A stretch of DNA of 64,000 bases from Marinobacter persicus (GCF_900114155.1 NZ_FOSC01000002.1:124001-188000); one strand, 5' to 3'; numbered from the stretch's first letter, positions 1-9,778 are shown. Numbers and translations: made by a program. The notes: generated by a model not told the origin, from the letters alone.

Positions 1-1
1 G

Positions 2-3000
2 ATTATCCGGTTCGTTGAGCCGCTGATGGCCAAGTGCTGCGCCCGCACGGTGGAAGCTCTGCGGGAGTCTGCCCTGCAGGCTGGCAGCAACCAGCTGGCA
101 AATGAATATATGGATGGTTCGGGCCTGATCAAAAGCCGCCAGAAAGTGATCTGGAGAACGATGGCCAGTTACCTGGAGGCCCCGCTCAAGCCCGAACAAA
201 AAGGCGTGGCGCCCAGCAGTCTGTCGGTCGTGGACAAAAACGAATTTGAAGACTGGCTGGCGGTCCGGGTCATGGTCACCCGGGCGGATACCCGGTTCCG
301 GGGCGAACTGTTGCCGTTGAAATTGCGCCTGGATGAACTGGCTATTGCCAACCGCACCGGACACCATAATCCTCTGGGGCCGGCGCTCGTGTGTGAGGCA
401 TTTCATCAGGCCCTGGCCCCGTTGCGGGTTTCCCGGGAAGTGGAAAAGGTCTGCCTGAAGGTCTTCGAAGACACCGTCATTAATGAACTGGAACCGCTGT
501 ATCAGGAACTCAACAGTATTCTGGTTCGCCAGGGAGTTCTGCCGGATCTGGACCTGTCCCGTTACCTTAGCGATCAGGTAAGGAGCGCAGAAAAGCCAGC
601 GCCGCCGGCCAAAGCCACGGAAGCTCCTCCAGTTGAGCCGGAGCCTTCCAGCCCGGCGCCTCAAGCGTCGCCGGCCAGGGCCAATCAGCGGGCCGGTACC
701 GATTTCCGGGGCTATGCCCGGGCCGCGCAAACGGCCTTTTCCACGGTGCGCAACCTGCTGGGTACCTTGCAGGCCAGTCGTCAGGCGCAGGGTGAAAACG
801 ATGTCAGCCCGCTACCCGCCAACGCCCGGCCGGTTTCCCCGAGCGAATTACAGGCACAGCTTCAGCAACTGCAAACGATTACCCCTTCGGCCAGTGCCTC
901 GCCGGAATCCCTGCGGGAACGGGTATTGGGCAAGATCCGTGAGCAACAGAACCTGCGCCTGGACGACGAGCAGCAGGAAACCCTGGATGTGGTCGACCGC
1001 TTTTTCAAAAGCGTGGTGGAAAGTCCGAAGTTGGGTGAATTCGGCCAGAGCCGGCTGCGCCAGCTGGAAGTGCCGGTATTGAAAGTGGTGATGCACAATC
1101 CGGCCTTCTTTGAAGACAAGGACAGCCCGGTGCGGGCGGTGATGAACCGTCTGGCGCAACTGGGCGTGAAAGGCGGACGCCTGAACCCGGTGGTGCAGCG
1201 CCGGGTGGACGAACTGGTGCAGCGGATTGCCACCGAATTCGAGCAGGATACCGGTATTTTCGAGCAGACGGTGACCGAACTGGATACTCTGATTGACCGT
1301 CAGAACCTGGTGTACCGCCGCAATGTGGAACGAGTGACCGCCGCTGCCGAGGGTGCCCAGAAAGTGGCGGACTCGAAAGCCGCCGTGGCCGAGGCCCTGG
1401 ACAGTCGTCTGGCGGGGAAAATGGTGCCGAAAGCGATTATCAGCCTGCTGGACAGTGGCTGGCGGGACCTGATGTCGCTCACCTGGATCCGTCAGGGGCC
1501 AGACAGCCAGCTCTGGCAGCACTACCTGGCGGTGATCGATTCGTTGCTGGCTTTCGGTGAAGACCCCGACAGTGGCGTCAACCTGCCGGAATTGTTGCGT
1601 TTGATCCAGGATGGCCTGGCCTCCATTTCCAGTAACCACCTGCCGTCGTCCCAGATCCGCGAGGAACTCAAGCGCTTTCTCGTGCGCCAGCCCGACAGTG
1701 CCCCGGAAATGGTTCAGGTGCCGGCGGCCAGGCCCGACACAGGACAGGATCCGGTTACTGAACGCTTTTCGGATGACCCGGACCAGCGCAGTCTGCAACG
1801 CTGGATGAACCGTGCCCGGCAGTTGCGCACCGGGGATTGGCTGCGTGACCAGACACGCCCGGACGAACCCCAGTATGTCCGGCTGGTGTGGGTAGCGCGC
1901 AGCTTCAGCCGCTTTGTCTTTGTCAATCACCAGGGCATGCGCGTGGTGGAACTGGAGTTACCCGAGCTGGCCCGGCAGATGCGCAAGGGCATTATTGTGC
2001 CGGATACTCAGTACGACCGCCCACTGGTGGATGAAAGCATCGACCGCATGGTGCGCAGTGTGTATGACCAGCTGTCCTGGGTGTCTACCCACGATGAGCT
2101 GACTGGCCTGCTTAACCGCCGTGAATTCGAACGCATGGTGGAGCAGCAACTGGTGCACCATGAGGACAACCGGACCCTGCTGCACCTGGATTTGCGGGGG
2201 TTCCGGCTGCTCAGTGACACCGCCGGTTACCAGGCGGCGGATCAGGCGCTCAAGCGGGTGGCTGACATTCTGAAGGGCCATACCGCCGATGGCATGCCGG
2301 TCGCCCGGCTGGCAGACACCGAATTCGGAATGCTGGTACCTTCCGAGCACGATGAATTACAGGCCCGGCAGTTGCTGCAAGCGCTGGAAGCGGAGAAATT
2401 CACTTTCAACGGGCGGGATTACCAACTGTCCGCCAACATCGGCCTGGTGCCCGAATTACCGGCTCTGGTGAGTGCCGACCGCTGGCTGCGGGCCTCGGAA
2501 CGCGCCCTGTACAACGCCCGCAAGCAGGGGCCGGGGAAGGTCTCCCCGTACGCTCCGGACAGCGACGACCAGGGCCGCCAGGAGCAGATTGCGGCCCGGG
2601 TGGCCGGCCTGAATGACCCGAACAACGAGAGCATGTTGCTGCGTTGCCAGAAGATCATTCCTCTGCACTCACAGGCCAGGTTGCCAACCCAGTACGAAAT
2701 CCTGATCAGCATGTACGACGACAGCGGCGGCATGATCACTGGCCAGGACTTTATCAATATGGCCGAGCGTTACGACCGTATGCAGGTGGTGGACCGCTGG
2801 GTGGTGGGACACATGCTGGATTGGCTGCGGGAAAAAGCACCGGATGCCGGGCAGGTGGCCGGCGTTTGTATCAACCTGTCCGGTCATTCGCTGAATGACC
2901 AGGGCCTGCTGGAGTTCGTGTACGAAAAACTCAGCCAGAAAGACGCGCCCATCGAGCGCCTCTGGTTCGAGGTTACCGAAGCCTCGGCCATTCAGGATGT

Positions 3001-3337
3001 GCAGGCGGTGGCCGAATTCATGGCCGAGATGCAGGAACTGGGTTGCCGGTTTTGTCTGGCCAACTTCGGTAGTGGGCCAGGCTCGTTCGAGTTCATGCGG
3101 GAGTTGCCGGTCGATATGATTAAAATCGACAGTGCCTTTACCGCCGGGGTGGACAGCAGCGAAACCGACCGGGCCATGGTGAAATCCATGGTGGACATGG
3201 CCCACTACATGAACCGTGAAGTGATTGCCGCGAAGGTGGAATCCCGGACCGTGCTGGACACGCTAAAGCAACTGGGCGTGGATTACGCCCAGGGCTTTCT
3301 GATTGAAAAACCGAAGTCGCTGGACAGCTTGGTGTGA
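2..3337 (+). CDS. DUF1631 protein with degenerate GGDEF and EAL domains (5' partial)
   Basis: The reading frame is open to the left edge, so the gene very likely begins upstream; the first ATG in the window is at 26 and has no convincing ribosome site. Numbering from that ATG, residues 1 to about 650 are a mostly helical DUF1631 region, followed by a PilZ-like stretch, a GGDEF-like domain (about 690-850) and an EAL-like domain (about 870-1100). The catalytic signatures are both lost: the GGDEF position reads ADTEF (near 762), EAL reads EIL (near 891), and the usual DDFGTG loop reads ANFGSG. By family knowledge such proteins bind or sense cyclic di-GMP rather than make or degrade it; that role is inferred here. 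It is convergent with the pirin gene. Confidence 0.85.
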   Translation: MIRFVEPLMAKCCARTVEALRESALQAGSNQLANEYMDGSGLIKSRQKVIWRTMASYLEAPLKPEQKGVAPSSLSVVDKNEFEDWLAVRVMVTRADTRFRGELLPLKLRLDELAIANRTGHHNPLGPALVCEAFHQALAPLRVSREVEKVCLKVFEDTVINELEPLYQELNSILVRQGVLPDLDLSRYLSDQVRSAEKPAPPAKATEAPPVEPEPSSPAPQASPARANQRAGTDFRGYARAAQTAFSTVRNLLGTLQASRQAQGENDVSPLPANARPVSPSELQAQLQQLQTITPSASASPESLRERVLGKIREQQNLRLDDEQQETLDVVDRFFKSVVESPKLGEFGQSRLRQLEVPVLKVVMHNPAFFEDKDSPVRAVMNRLAQLGVKGGRLNPVVQRRVDELVQRIATEFEQDTGIFEQTVTELDTLIDRQNLVYRRNVERVTAAAEGAQKVADSKAAVAEALDSRLAGKMVPKAIISLLDSGWRDLMSLTWIRQGPDSQLWQHYLAVIDSLLAFGEDPDSGVNLPELLRLIQDGLASISSNHLPSSQIREELKRFLVRQPDSAPEMVQVPAARPDTGQDPVTERFSDDPDQRSLQRWMNRARQLRTGDWLRDQTRPDEPQYVRLVWVARSFSRFVFVNHQGMRVVELELPELARQMRKGIIVPDTQYDRPLVDESIDRMVRSVYDQLSWVSTHDELTGLLNRREFERMVEQQLVHHEDNRTLLHLDLRGFRLLSDTAGYQAADQALKRVADILKGHTADGMPVARLADTEFGMLVPSEHDELQARQLLQALEAEKFTFNGRDYQLSANIGLVPELPALVSADRWLRASERALYNARKQGPGKVSPYAPDSDDQGRQEQIAARVAGLNDPNNESMLLRCQKIIPLHSQARLPTQYEILISMYDDSGGMITGQDFINMAERYDRMQVVDRWVVGHMLDWLREKAPDAGQVAGVCINLSGHSLNDQGLLEFVYEKLSQKDAPIERLWFEVTEASAIQDVQAVAEFMAEMQELGCRFCLANFGSGPGSFEFMRELPVDMIKIDSAFTAGVDSSETDRAMVKSMVDMAHYMNREVIAAKVESRTVLDTLKQLGVDYAQGFLIEKPKSLDSLV

Positions 3338-3343
3338 CTCGGC

Positions 3344-4201
3344 TCAGCCGGTCAGCCGACCCTCACGGAAATCCTGCAGGGTCTGCTCGATTTCCTCCCG
3401 GGTGTTCATAACGAACGGGCCGTATTGGGCGATGGGCTCGCCGATGGGCTTGCCGGCAATCAGCAAAAGCCGGGCCCCGCCGGCACCCGCCCGAAGATGC
3501 ACCCGGTCACCCTCGGCCAGCACGCTGGCAGCAGAAACCTGCAACGGCAACCGCTCTTCACCGGTCAGCAATTCGGCCTGACCCTCATACAGGTACACCA
3601 GGGCGTTGAGCCGGGCCGGTACCGGTAGTGACAATTCCGCTTCTGGTTCAAGGTGTAGATCGGCGTACACCGGCTGGGTGGAGCCACCGGTGACTGCGCC
3701 GCTCATACCTACACCGTCGGTAGCCAGTTCACCGGCAATCAGTTTCACGGTCGCGCCGGGTGGGTTGAACACGGGAATGTCTTCGGGCTGGATATCCCGG
3801 TAGCCGGCGGGCTTCATCTTCTCGACGGCAGGCAAATTCAGCCAGAGCTGGAAACCCCGCATGGTGCCGGATTCCTGCTGGGGCATTTCCGAGTGCACAA
3901 TGCCCCGGCCGGCGGTCATCCACTGCACGCCGCCATTACGCAGGTTGCCCCGGTTACCCAGGTGATCCTCGTGCAGCATGTGCCCCTCAATCATATAGGT
4001 AATCGTTTCAAAGCCCCGGTGCGGGTGGGCCGGAAAGCCGGCAAGATAGTCCTGGGGCTGGTCTGAGCCGAATTCGTCCAGCATCAGGAACGGGTCCATG
4101 CGCACGCTCTGGCGTTGCCCCAGGGAGCGCTTGATACTGACACCGGCGCCGTCGGATGTGGCAAGGGCGGGAATTGTCTGTTTCAGGGCGCGCAAGCTCA
4201 T
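3344..4201 (-). CDS. Pirin family protein
   Basis: A bicupin of 285 residues. The N-terminal cupin carries the pirin metal-site pattern, with the histidines of HPHRGFETIT and the His/Glu of GRGIVHSEMP. Family members bind Fe(II); some oxidise quercetin and others modulate regulators, so the exact role is open. An upstream in-frame ATG at 4333 would add 44 residues that look like non-coding sequence and run through the speD terminator. The ATG at 4201 is preceded by a good GAGAGGAGAG site and is preferred. It lies downstream of speD on the same strand, separated by a terminator, so it is probably transcribed separately. Confidence 0.9.
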   Translation of the reverse strand: MSLRALKQTIPALATSDGAGVSIKRSLGQRQSVRMDPFLMLDEFGSDQPQDYLAGFPAHPHRGFETITYMIEGHMLHEDHLGNRGNLRNGGVQWMTAGRGIVHSEMPQQESGTMRGFQLWLNLPAVEKMKPAGYRDIQPEDIPVFNPPGATVKLIAGELATDGVGMSGAVTGGSTQPVYADLHLEPEAELSLPVPARLNALVYLYEGQAELLTGEERLPLQVSAASVLAEGDRVHLRAGAGGARLLLIAGKPIGEPIAQYGPFVMNTREEIEQTLQDFREGRLTG

Positions 4202-4298
4202 GATGCTCTCCTCTCGAATGGTATGAGCTTTATTAAACCGGTGCGAGAGGCAGGATGAAAACGCAGAATTCTGGCGGGTGTGTTCAAAAAAACTGAAG

Positions 4299-4327
4299 AA
4301 AGAAAAACGGCAGCCCGGAGGCTGCCG
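4299..4327 (-). terminator. Rho-independent terminator of speD
   Basis: An 8-bp GC-rich stem (CGGCAGCC at 4308-4315 pairing with GGCTGCCG at 4320-4327) with a CGGA loop is followed on the minus strand by a run of T. It begins ten bases past the speD stop codon. Confidence 0.85.
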
Positions 4328-4336
4328 CATCATCGA

Positions 4337-5134
4337 TTATTCCACGTTGCGGGAGTAGAAGATTTCCAGCATTTCCCGGCGCAGCCTGTTTTCGATGGAC
4401 TCGGCTTCCACCGGATCCAGGTCCTCGGCGTTCACACCGAACACGTAGTTGTCCAGATTGAAGTCCTTGAGCATCATTTTGGTGTGGAACAGGTTCTCCT
4501 GGTACACGTTCACATCAATCATCTGGTACGCCGCCTGGGTATCCTCGGACAGGTAGTTCTGAATCGAATTGATGTCGTGGTCGATGTAGTGCTTGGTGCC
4601 GTCCACGTCACGGGTGAAGCCGCGTACACGGTAATCCACGGTGACCACATCCGAATCAAAGCTGTGAATCAGGTAGTTCAGCACCTTCAGCGGCGAGATA
4701 AGGCCACAGGTGGACACGTCGATATCCGCCCGGAACGTACTCACGCCATCGTGGGGGTGGCTTTCCGGGTAGGTGTGTACGGTCACGTGGCTCTTGTCGA
4801 GGTGCGCCACGATGGTGTCGGGCAGCGGGCCGGGCGATTCCTCGTTGTTGGCTTCATCGCCGGTCAACTCGTGCTCGGCAATGAGCATGGTGACTGACGC
4901 GCCATGGGGCTCGTAGTCCTGGCGGGCGATGTTGAGGATGTTGGCGCCGATAATTTTTACCACATCGCTGAGGATCTGGGTCAGGCGCTCGGCGTTGTAC
5001 ATCTCATCAATGTAATCAATATAGGCCGCCCGTTGTTCTTCGGTCTGCGCGTAACAGATATCGTAGATGTTGAAACTCAGGGACTTGGTCAGGTTGTTGA
5101 ACCCGTGCAGCTGCAGTTTGCTTTCTGTGGTCAT
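4337..5134 (-). CDS. speD: S-adenosylmethionine decarboxylase proenzyme
   Basis: 265 residues, the length of the E. coli-type enzyme. SpeD decarboxylates S-adenosylmethionine to supply the aminopropyl donor for spermidine. The proenzyme cleaves itself; the site is visible as Lys114-Ser115 in [12 protein letters not shown], where the serine becomes the pyruvoyl group (Lys111-Ser112 in E. coli). No speE neighbour is present, so spermidine synthase must be elsewhere or replaced. The position near crp and an OsmC gene matches Pseudomonas. A strong terminator follows directly. The ATG start is the only reasonable one, because the next upstream region is the 114-bp gap to the OsmC gene. Confidence 0.95.
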   Translation of the reverse strand: MTTESKLQLHGFNNLTKSLSFNIYDICYAQTEEQRAAYIDYIDEMYNAERLTQILSDVVKIIGANILNIARQDYEPHGASVTMLIAEHELTGDEANNEESPGPLPDTIVAHLDKSHVTVHTYPESHPHDGVSTFRADIDVSTCGLISPLKVLNYLIHSFDSDVVTVDYRVRGFTRDVDGTKHYIDHDINSIQNYLSEDTQAAYQMIDVNVYQENLFHTKMMLKDFNLDNYVFGVNAEDLDPVEAESIENRLRREMLEIFYSRNVE

Positions 5135-5248
5135 TGTTCACCTATTGCGCAGACCGGTATTGAAAGGGCGTATTATGCACAGCACCCAGGCTAGTGAATA
5201 GGTTTTACAAACGCTTTTCACTGTCCGCAATTTCCGGGACGGATGGGG

Positions 5249-5671
5249 TTAATCGGCGTCCCGGATTTCATAGCTGTGGGTAATCTCAACGCCGGCGTTT
5301 TCCAGCATGATGGAGGCCGAGCAGTACTTCTCGGCGGACAGGCTGACCGCCCGCTGAACCTGCTTTTCTTTCAGGTTGTGGCCGGTCACCACGAAGTGAA
5401 GGTGAATCCTGGTGAACACCGAAGGCACAGCGTCCGCCCGTTCGGCCTCCAGTTCGGTGTGACACGCCGTCACATCCTGCCTGCCCTTCTTCAGGATGTT
5501 CATGACATCGAACGAGGAGCAGCCACCCAGCCCCATTAACAGCATTTCCATCGGACGGGGCCCCAGATTTTCGCCCCCATGGTCGGGCGGGCCGTCCATC
5601 TGGATGCTGTGGCCGGTGCCGCTGGTGGCCTTGAAACTGGCATTGCCGGTCCAGTCGATGGTTGCTTTCAT
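5249..5671 (-). CDS. OsmC family protein (YhfA-like)
   Basis: 140 residues with the two conserved cysteines of the OsmC fold, Cys51 in GLGGCSSFDVM and Cys117 in AEKYCSASIML. OsmC/Ohr proteins reduce organic hydroperoxides through such a pair; the YhfA subgroup, which this resembles by length and by the PRPMEMLLMGLGGC segment, has no firmly assigned substrate. It is divergent from crp, sharing a 262-bp control region, and lies upstream of speD on the same strand with a 114-bp gap. The same neighbour sits beside vfr in Pseudomonas. Confidence 0.9.
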   Translation of the reverse strand: MKATIDWTGNASFKATSGTGHSIQMDGPPDHGGENLGPRPMEMLLMGLGGCSSFDVMNILKKGRQDVTACHTELEAERADAVPSVFTRIHLHFVVTGHNLKEKQVQRAVSLSAEKYCSASIMLENAGVEITHSYEIRDAD

Positions 5672-5808
5672 GGTGTTGGTGCTCCCGATTTTTGAATCGC
5701 CAATTAGGGGAAAAGTCTGGCGGATGCTAGCACAGACAGGCGCTCTGAACAGCTGCCTGAACGCGCTGGAAGCCCTGTCGTAGCAGGCTACATTAGAAAT
5801 GCTGCGAG

Positions 5809-5837
5809 TTGCCGAACCTTAACCTTCTTGTTATAAG
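5809..5837 (+). promoter_or_regulatory. Candidate sigma-70 promoter of crp
   Basis: TTGCCG and TATAAG are separated by 17 bases, about 95 bases upstream of the crp start. The -10 lies in a small palindrome, CTTCTT-N5-AAGAAG. Read by eye only. Confidence 0.4.
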
Positions 5838-5933
5838 AAGTAGCAGTATCGTTAATCCGTATTGTCTGCAGGGAAATAGCAACAATAACAACGACCACTT
5901 ACCGGCAGATTCCCAGGAGGCTCGCCCCGTACC

Positions 5934-6575
5934 ATGGCTACCATCGTTAAGCCTGTTGAGCAGAAAAACCAACACCTAGATTACTTCCTTTCCCAGTGTC
6001 ATCGCCGGCACTATCCCGCCAAAAGCACGATCATCTACGCTGGCGACAAGAGCGATTCGCTGTTCTACATCATCAAGGGGTCGGTCACGGTTATCATCGA
6101 AGACGATGAGGGCCGGGAAATGATCATGGCCTACCTGAACGCCGGCGCTTTTTTCGGTGAAATGGGCCTGTTTGATAACATGGATTCGCGCAGTGCCTGG
6201 GTGCGGGCAAAAACCGAGTGCGAAGTGGCGGAGATCAGCTACACCAAGTTTCGGGAAATCGCCAAGGAAGATCCGCGCGTGCTTTACTTCATTGGCGAAC
6301 AGATGGCTTCGCGCCTGCGCCAGACGACCCGCAAGGTGGGCGACCTGGCATTCCTGGACGTCACCGGCCGCGTGGCCCGCACCCTGCTGGACCTGAGCAA
6401 GGAACCGGACGCCATGACCCATCCCGACGGCATGCAGATCAAGATCACCCGCCAGGAAATCGGCCGCATTGTCGGTTGTTCCCGGGAAATGGTGGGGCGG
6501 GTGCTGAAAACCCTCGAAGACCAGGGGTTGGTGCGCGTAAAAGGCAAAACCATGGTCGTCCACGGCACCCGCTGA
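5934..6575 (+). CDS. crp: cAMP receptor protein (Crp/Vfr)
   Basis: 213 residues, a full-length cAMP-dependent transcription regulator. The N-terminal cyclic-nucleotide domain has the phosphate-binding cassette GEMGLF with Glu76, Arg86 and Ser87 in the positions of E. coli Glu72, Arg82 and Ser83. The C-terminal helix-turn-helix (about 171-191) reads [19 protein letters not shown]; the recognition helix is SREMVGR where E. coli has SRETVGR, as in Vfr, so the DNA target should be the usual TGTGA-N6-TCACA. AGGAGG lies 13 bases before the ATG, a little far. Context (trpC on one side, OsmC and speD on the other) matches vfr in Pseudomonas. Confidence 0.95.
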   Translation: MATIVKPVEQKNQHLDYFLSQCHRRHYPAKSTIIYAGDKSDSLFYIIKGSVTVIIEDDEGREMIMAYLNAGAFFGEMGLFDNMDSRSAWVRAKTECEVAEISYTKFREIAKEDPRVLYFIGEQMASRLRQTTRKVGDLAFLDVTGRVARTLLDLSKEPDAMTHPDGMQIKITRQEIGRIVGCSREMVGRVLKTLEDQGLVRVKGKTMVVHGTR

Positions 6576-6674
6576 GCGTGAGAATATCGATAGCCACGTT
6601 GCAGCGGCTCGATTTGGCGCCACCAAACCTTCGCCACTGCGCCTTGCTCTCAGGGCTCTCAGTGCAGGGGTCGA

Positions 6675-7412
6675 CTAACGGTTTTCGCGGTACATTCGGG
6701 CCACTGGTTCCACGGTGGCTTGCCAGTCTTTCAGCCAGGCTTGAACGGGCCGGGGCACCTTGTGGGGTTTGGGCCAGGGCACCGGGTACTGGGGCGGCAT
6801 GAATAAAGGCGCCAGCAGGGCGCCGGCGGTTATATCCGCGCGGGTGAAGTGCTCTCCGGCCAGGAACGGCTGTTTTCGGTACACCTCTGCCAGCTCCGTT
6901 AACAGGCTCTCGAGGGTTTCCTGGGCCTGATCCGCAGTTTTCTGGTTGATCTTCATCGCCTCGCGCATAATCTCGTCCACCCGGCTGAAGGCCAGGCTGA
7001 GCAGGATGCGGTTGTAGAAAGGCGTGCCGGCCGTCAGCATGGGCACCACGACTTTCGGGCGCTGAAGGAAGTAATGGTAGATCCAGGTGCGGATTGCCGG
7101 CCCGGCTTCCTCATCCAGCCTTTTCTCCCAGGCCAGTGCCTGCGCCTTCTGTTGAGAGTCTGCCGGTGCCAGCGGGTTGTCGGGGAAGGTCTCATCCAGG
7201 TAATCAAGAATCCGTGAAGAGCCCTGGACAATCTCGCCGTCATGATCAAGCACCGGTACTGACGACTCGTCCCGGGTCAGGGACAGGATGGTTTTTCGGT
7301 GTTGCCCGGGCAGCAGGTTCACCGGCTGGTAGTTGATGCCCTTGTAATCCAGCGCCCAGCGCACTTTCTCGGAATAATGGGAAATGCAGAATTGATAGAG
7401 TTTGATGCTCAT
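6675..7412 (-). CDS. Glutathione S-transferase family protein
   Basis: 245 residues. The N-terminal thioredoxin-like domain begins KLYQFCISHYSEKVRW, with Cys9 and Ser11 at the usual glutathione-activating position, then a cis-proline segment SSVPVLDHDG and a helical C-terminal domain. The frame runs open to 8168, but that extension is the antisense of the next gene; the ATG at 7412 has a GGAGG site eight bases upstream. The substrate cannot be told from sequence. It is divergent from a second transferase gene at 7545, and the two proteins are not close to each other in sequence. Confidence 0.88.
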   Translation of the reverse strand: MSIKLYQFCISHYSEKVRWALDYKGINYQPVNLLPGQHRKTILSLTRDESSVPVLDHDGEIVQGSSRILDYLDETFPDNPLAPADSQQKAQALAWEKRLDEEAGPAIRTWIYHYFLQRPKVVVPMLTAGTPFYNRILLSLAFSRVDEIMREAMKINQKTADQAQETLESLLTELAEVYRKQPFLAGEHFTRADITAGALLAPLFMPPQYPVPWPKPHKVPRPVQAWLKDWQATVEPVARMYRENR

Positions 7413-7544
7413 TGGCGCCTCCGGAAACCTGAATGGGCCAAGGGTAACCCTTCTTGCCGGAAACGGCGAGATACCTTGACGTAATCGGCCTTTGCGGTCA
7501 GTCTCAAAAACCTGTGACTGTGATTTTATGGAGCCAATAACAAG

Positions 7545-8162
7545 ATGAAAATCTACGAAACCAGCACTGCCCCCAACCCCCGACGTGTGCGCATGTTCAT
7601 GGCCGAAAAAGGTCTGCTGGACAAGGCCCGGTTTGAACAGGTCGACATTGTAAAGGGCGAAAATCTGACCCCTGAATTTACCGCCCGCAACCCGATGAAA
7701 AAAGTGCCGGTGCTGGAGCTGGACGACGGCACCTGCATCTCCGAGACGCTGGCCATTTGCAGGTATTTCGAGGAGGCCTACCCGGATACCCCGCACCTGT
7801 TGGGTGACACCCCGCTGGAAAAGGCACAGATTGAACAGTGGCTGCGCTGGATCGAATTCTATCTGATGCAGCCCACCACCATGTGCTTTCAGCATGGCAC
7901 CGGCTATTTCAGGGACCGCATGAAGCCGATCAAGGAATGGGGGGACGAATGCGGCACCCAGGTGCAGGATTTCATGATGTTTCTTGATGAGCATCTGGCC
8001 GACCGGGATTACATTTGCTGTGGCCGTTTCACGGCCGCCGACATTTCTGCCTTCGTGACGATTGCCTTTGCCCGCGTGGTGAAGATTCGTATTGCCCCGG
8101 AACAGGAGCATTTGCAGGCCTGGTATGACCGTATCAGTGCCCGGCCCTCCGCTTCGGTTTGA
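7545..8162 (+). CDS. Glutathione S-transferase family protein
   Basis: 205 residues, the standard length of bacterial cytosolic transferases. It opens MKIYETSTAPNPRRVRMF, the form in which the active-site residue lies in the SxAPNP loop, and has the cis-proline segment KKVPVLELDD with the glutathione-binding Glu-Thr/Ser pair in SETLAICRY. The C-terminal helical half carries the ADIS motif (AADISAFV) with the N-capping Asp. Function is glutathione conjugation or peroxide handling by family; substrate unknown. It is followed 22 bases later by the DUF4202 gene and probably shares its transcript. Confidence 0.88.
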   Translation: MKIYETSTAPNPRRVRMFMAEKGLLDKARFEQVDIVKGENLTPEFTARNPMKKVPVLELDDGTCISETLAICRYFEEAYPDTPHLLGDTPLEKAQIEQWLRWIEFYLMQPTTMCFQHGTGYFRDRMKPIKEWGDECGTQVQDFMMFLDEHLADRDYICCGRFTAADISAFVTIAFARVVKIRIAPEQEHLQAWYDRISARPSASV

Positions 8163-8184
8163 ATGCATTCAGGGATAAGGAACC

Positions 8185-8790
8185 ATGACTGACAGCGACA
8201 AGCTGAGTTGCGCCATCGAGGCCATTGACCAGGCCAACCTTCAGGACCCCAATCAGGAACAGGTTGGCCACCAGACCCTGCCCAAGGAATACGCCTACAG
8301 CCAGCACATGACCCGCTGGCTGTTCGAGCTGGAGCCTGAACCCAGCGAGCGAATGCAGATTGCCTGCAGGGCCCAGCACATCGAGCGCTGGACCCTGCCG
8401 CGCTCGGATTACGGGGAAGGGAAAAAGAACTACTACCAGTGGCGCCAGGCTTGCGGTCGCATGCATGGGCGCCGGGCAGCGGAAATCATGGCGGACTGTG
8501 GTTACCCCGTCGAAGAGTGCGAACGGGTGGAGACCATTCTCACCAAACGCAAGCTGCGGGAAGACGAGGACACCCAGTTACTTGAAGATGTGGCCTGTAT
8601 GGTGTTCCTGGAGCGCTATTTCAGCCAGTTCTTCGACGACAACCCGGATTATGACCGGGAAAAATGGGTACACATCGTGCGCCGTACCTGGGGGAAAATG
8701 ACTCCGCGCGGGCACAAAGCGGCCCTGGCGCTGGCCGGCGAGCTGCCCGAGCACCTCCAGCAGGTGATGCAGGAGGCGCTGGCGGAATAG
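8185..8790 (+). CDS. DUF4202 family protein
   Basis: 201 residues matching the DUF4202 family in length and in the His-rich core (YSQHMTRWL, ACRAQHIERW, RMHGRRAAE and the DVACMVFLERY segment). The histidines and acidic residues are arranged somewhat like an HD-type metal hydrolase, but no activity has been established for the family that I know of, so this remains unassigned. The start follows an AAGGAA site. Located 22 bases after a glutathione S-transferase gene; convergent with trpC. Confidence 0.8.
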   Translation: MTDSDKLSCAIEAIDQANLQDPNQEQVGHQTLPKEYAYSQHMTRWLFELEPEPSERMQIACRAQHIERWTLPRSDYGEGKKNYYQWRQACGRMHGRRAAEIMADCGYPVEECERVETILTKRKLREDEDTQLLEDVACMVFLERYFSQFFDDNPDYDREKWVHIVRRTWGKMTPRGHKAALALAGELPEHLQQVMQEALAE

Positions 8791-8818
8791 GCCGGCTGAT
8801 GCTGGCGGGAAGCGGCGC

Positions 8819-9640
8819 TTAACCGGCGGGGAAAAACAACTCCCGCAGTTTCTCGCCGGGCTCCGGCGCCCGCATGAAGGATTCGCCCACCAAAAAGCCG
8901 TAAATGCCCCGGCTGGTCATGGCCTGAACGTCGTCGCGGGCCATGATGCCGCTTTCGGTGATGGTCAGGCGCTCTTTGCTGATTCGCTCGTGCAGCGCAA
9001 AGGTGGTGTCCAGCGAGACCTCGAAGGTATGCAGGTCCCGGTTGTTGATACCCACCAGCGGCGTGCCCAGGGTGAGGGCGTCGTCCATTTCCTCGCCGTT
9101 GTGCACTTCCACCAGCACATCCAGCCCGATTTCGTGGGCGATGCCCTCCAGTTCCTGCATCTGGTGCCTGCTCAGGCAGGCGGCAATCAGCAGGATGCAG
9201 TCCGCGCCCATGGCCCGGCTTTCGTACACCTGGTACGGCGCCACCATGAAGTCCTTGCGAATCACCGGCAGACTGCAGGCGGCGCGGGCCGCTTTCAGGT
9301 AGTCCTCGTGGCCCTGGAAGAAATCATGATCGGTCAGTACCGACAAACATGCCGCGCCGCCACGCTCGTAGCTTTCGGCGATCTGTTCCGGAATGAACGG
9401 GTCCCGAATGATGCCCTTGCTGGGGGAGGCCTTCTTGATCTCGGCAATGACCGCTGGGGTCTGCTGTTCAATGCGCGCCCGCAAGGCATTGGCGAATCCC
9501 CGCGCCGGTGGCTGGTCGCCTGCCATGGCTTTAAAGTCCGCCTCGGAAACCTTCGGCTTACGCTCTTCGATTTCTTCCCACTTCCGTTCCACGATTTTGC
9601 GCAGGATGGTGGGAGTTTTATCCAGATGTCGTTCGGTCAT
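8819..9640 (-). CDS. trpC: Indole-3-glycerol phosphate synthase
   Basis: 273 residues. The enzyme closes carboxyphenylaminodeoxyribulose phosphate to indole-3-glycerol phosphate, the fourth tryptophan step. The barrel motifs are all visible: [13 protein letters not shown] with the first catalytic lysine, [18 protein letters not shown] with the second lysine, GINNRDL and ITESGI. The frame is open for 41 more codons upstream, but those lie in the repeat between trpD and trpC; the ATG at 9640 gives the normal N-terminus. It is the last gene of trpG-trpD-trpC, with crp further downstream as in Pseudomonas. The 183-bp gap to trpD is unusual and holds a long inverted repeat. Confidence 0.95.
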   Translation of the reverse strand: MTERHLDKTPTILRKIVERKWEEIEERKPKVSEADFKAMAGDQPPARGFANALRARIEQQTPAVIAEIKKASPSKGIIRDPFIPEQIAESYERGGAACLSVLTDHDFFQGHEDYLKAARAACSLPVIRKDFMVAPYQVYESRAMGADCILLIAACLSRHQMQELEGIAHEIGLDVLVEVHNGEEMDDALTLGTPLVGINNRDLHTFEVSLDTTFALHERISKERLTITESGIMARDDVQAMTSRGIYGFLVGESFMRAPEPGEKLRELFFPAG

Positions 9641-9664
9641 ATCAGGCTCGTAAAATTGGGTGCA

Positions 9665-9778
9665 GGAGCCGATGGTGAGGTGCTTTCCAAAACACGCCCA
9701 CAAGTACGTCCCTGTAGGGCTTGACTGCAGCCATCCATGGCTGCAGACAGTTTTGGAAAGCACCTCACCACCGGCTCC
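9665..9778 (+). repeat. Structured palindromic repeat, copy 1 (between trpD and trpC)
   Basis: Two 29-base arms (9665-9693 and 9750-9778) are reverse complements at 28 of 29 positions. The 56-base core holds a perfect 10-bp hairpin (9725-9734 with 9737-9746, two-base loop CC) and a weaker hairpin near 9704-9715. The same architecture recurs at 29603-29712 and, inverted, at 29841-29950, with different but still self-complementary arm sequences. In the trp mRNA, which is read from the other strand, it would form a very stable branched structure between trpD and trpC. Confidence 0.9.

Noticed and set aside
848-1930. 360-codon open frame on the minus strand
   Set aside because: It lies wholly inside the DUF1631 gene on the opposite strand; the product is His/Gln-rich in the way antisense frames of GC-rich genes are, with no family features.
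5455-5475. TGTGA-N7-TCACA resembling a Crp site
   Set aside because: The spacer is one base too long and it lies inside the OsmC coding region.
5824-5840. CTTCTT-N5-AAGAAG palindrome before crp
   Set aside because: Six-base arms around an ordinary -10; not enough to claim an operator.
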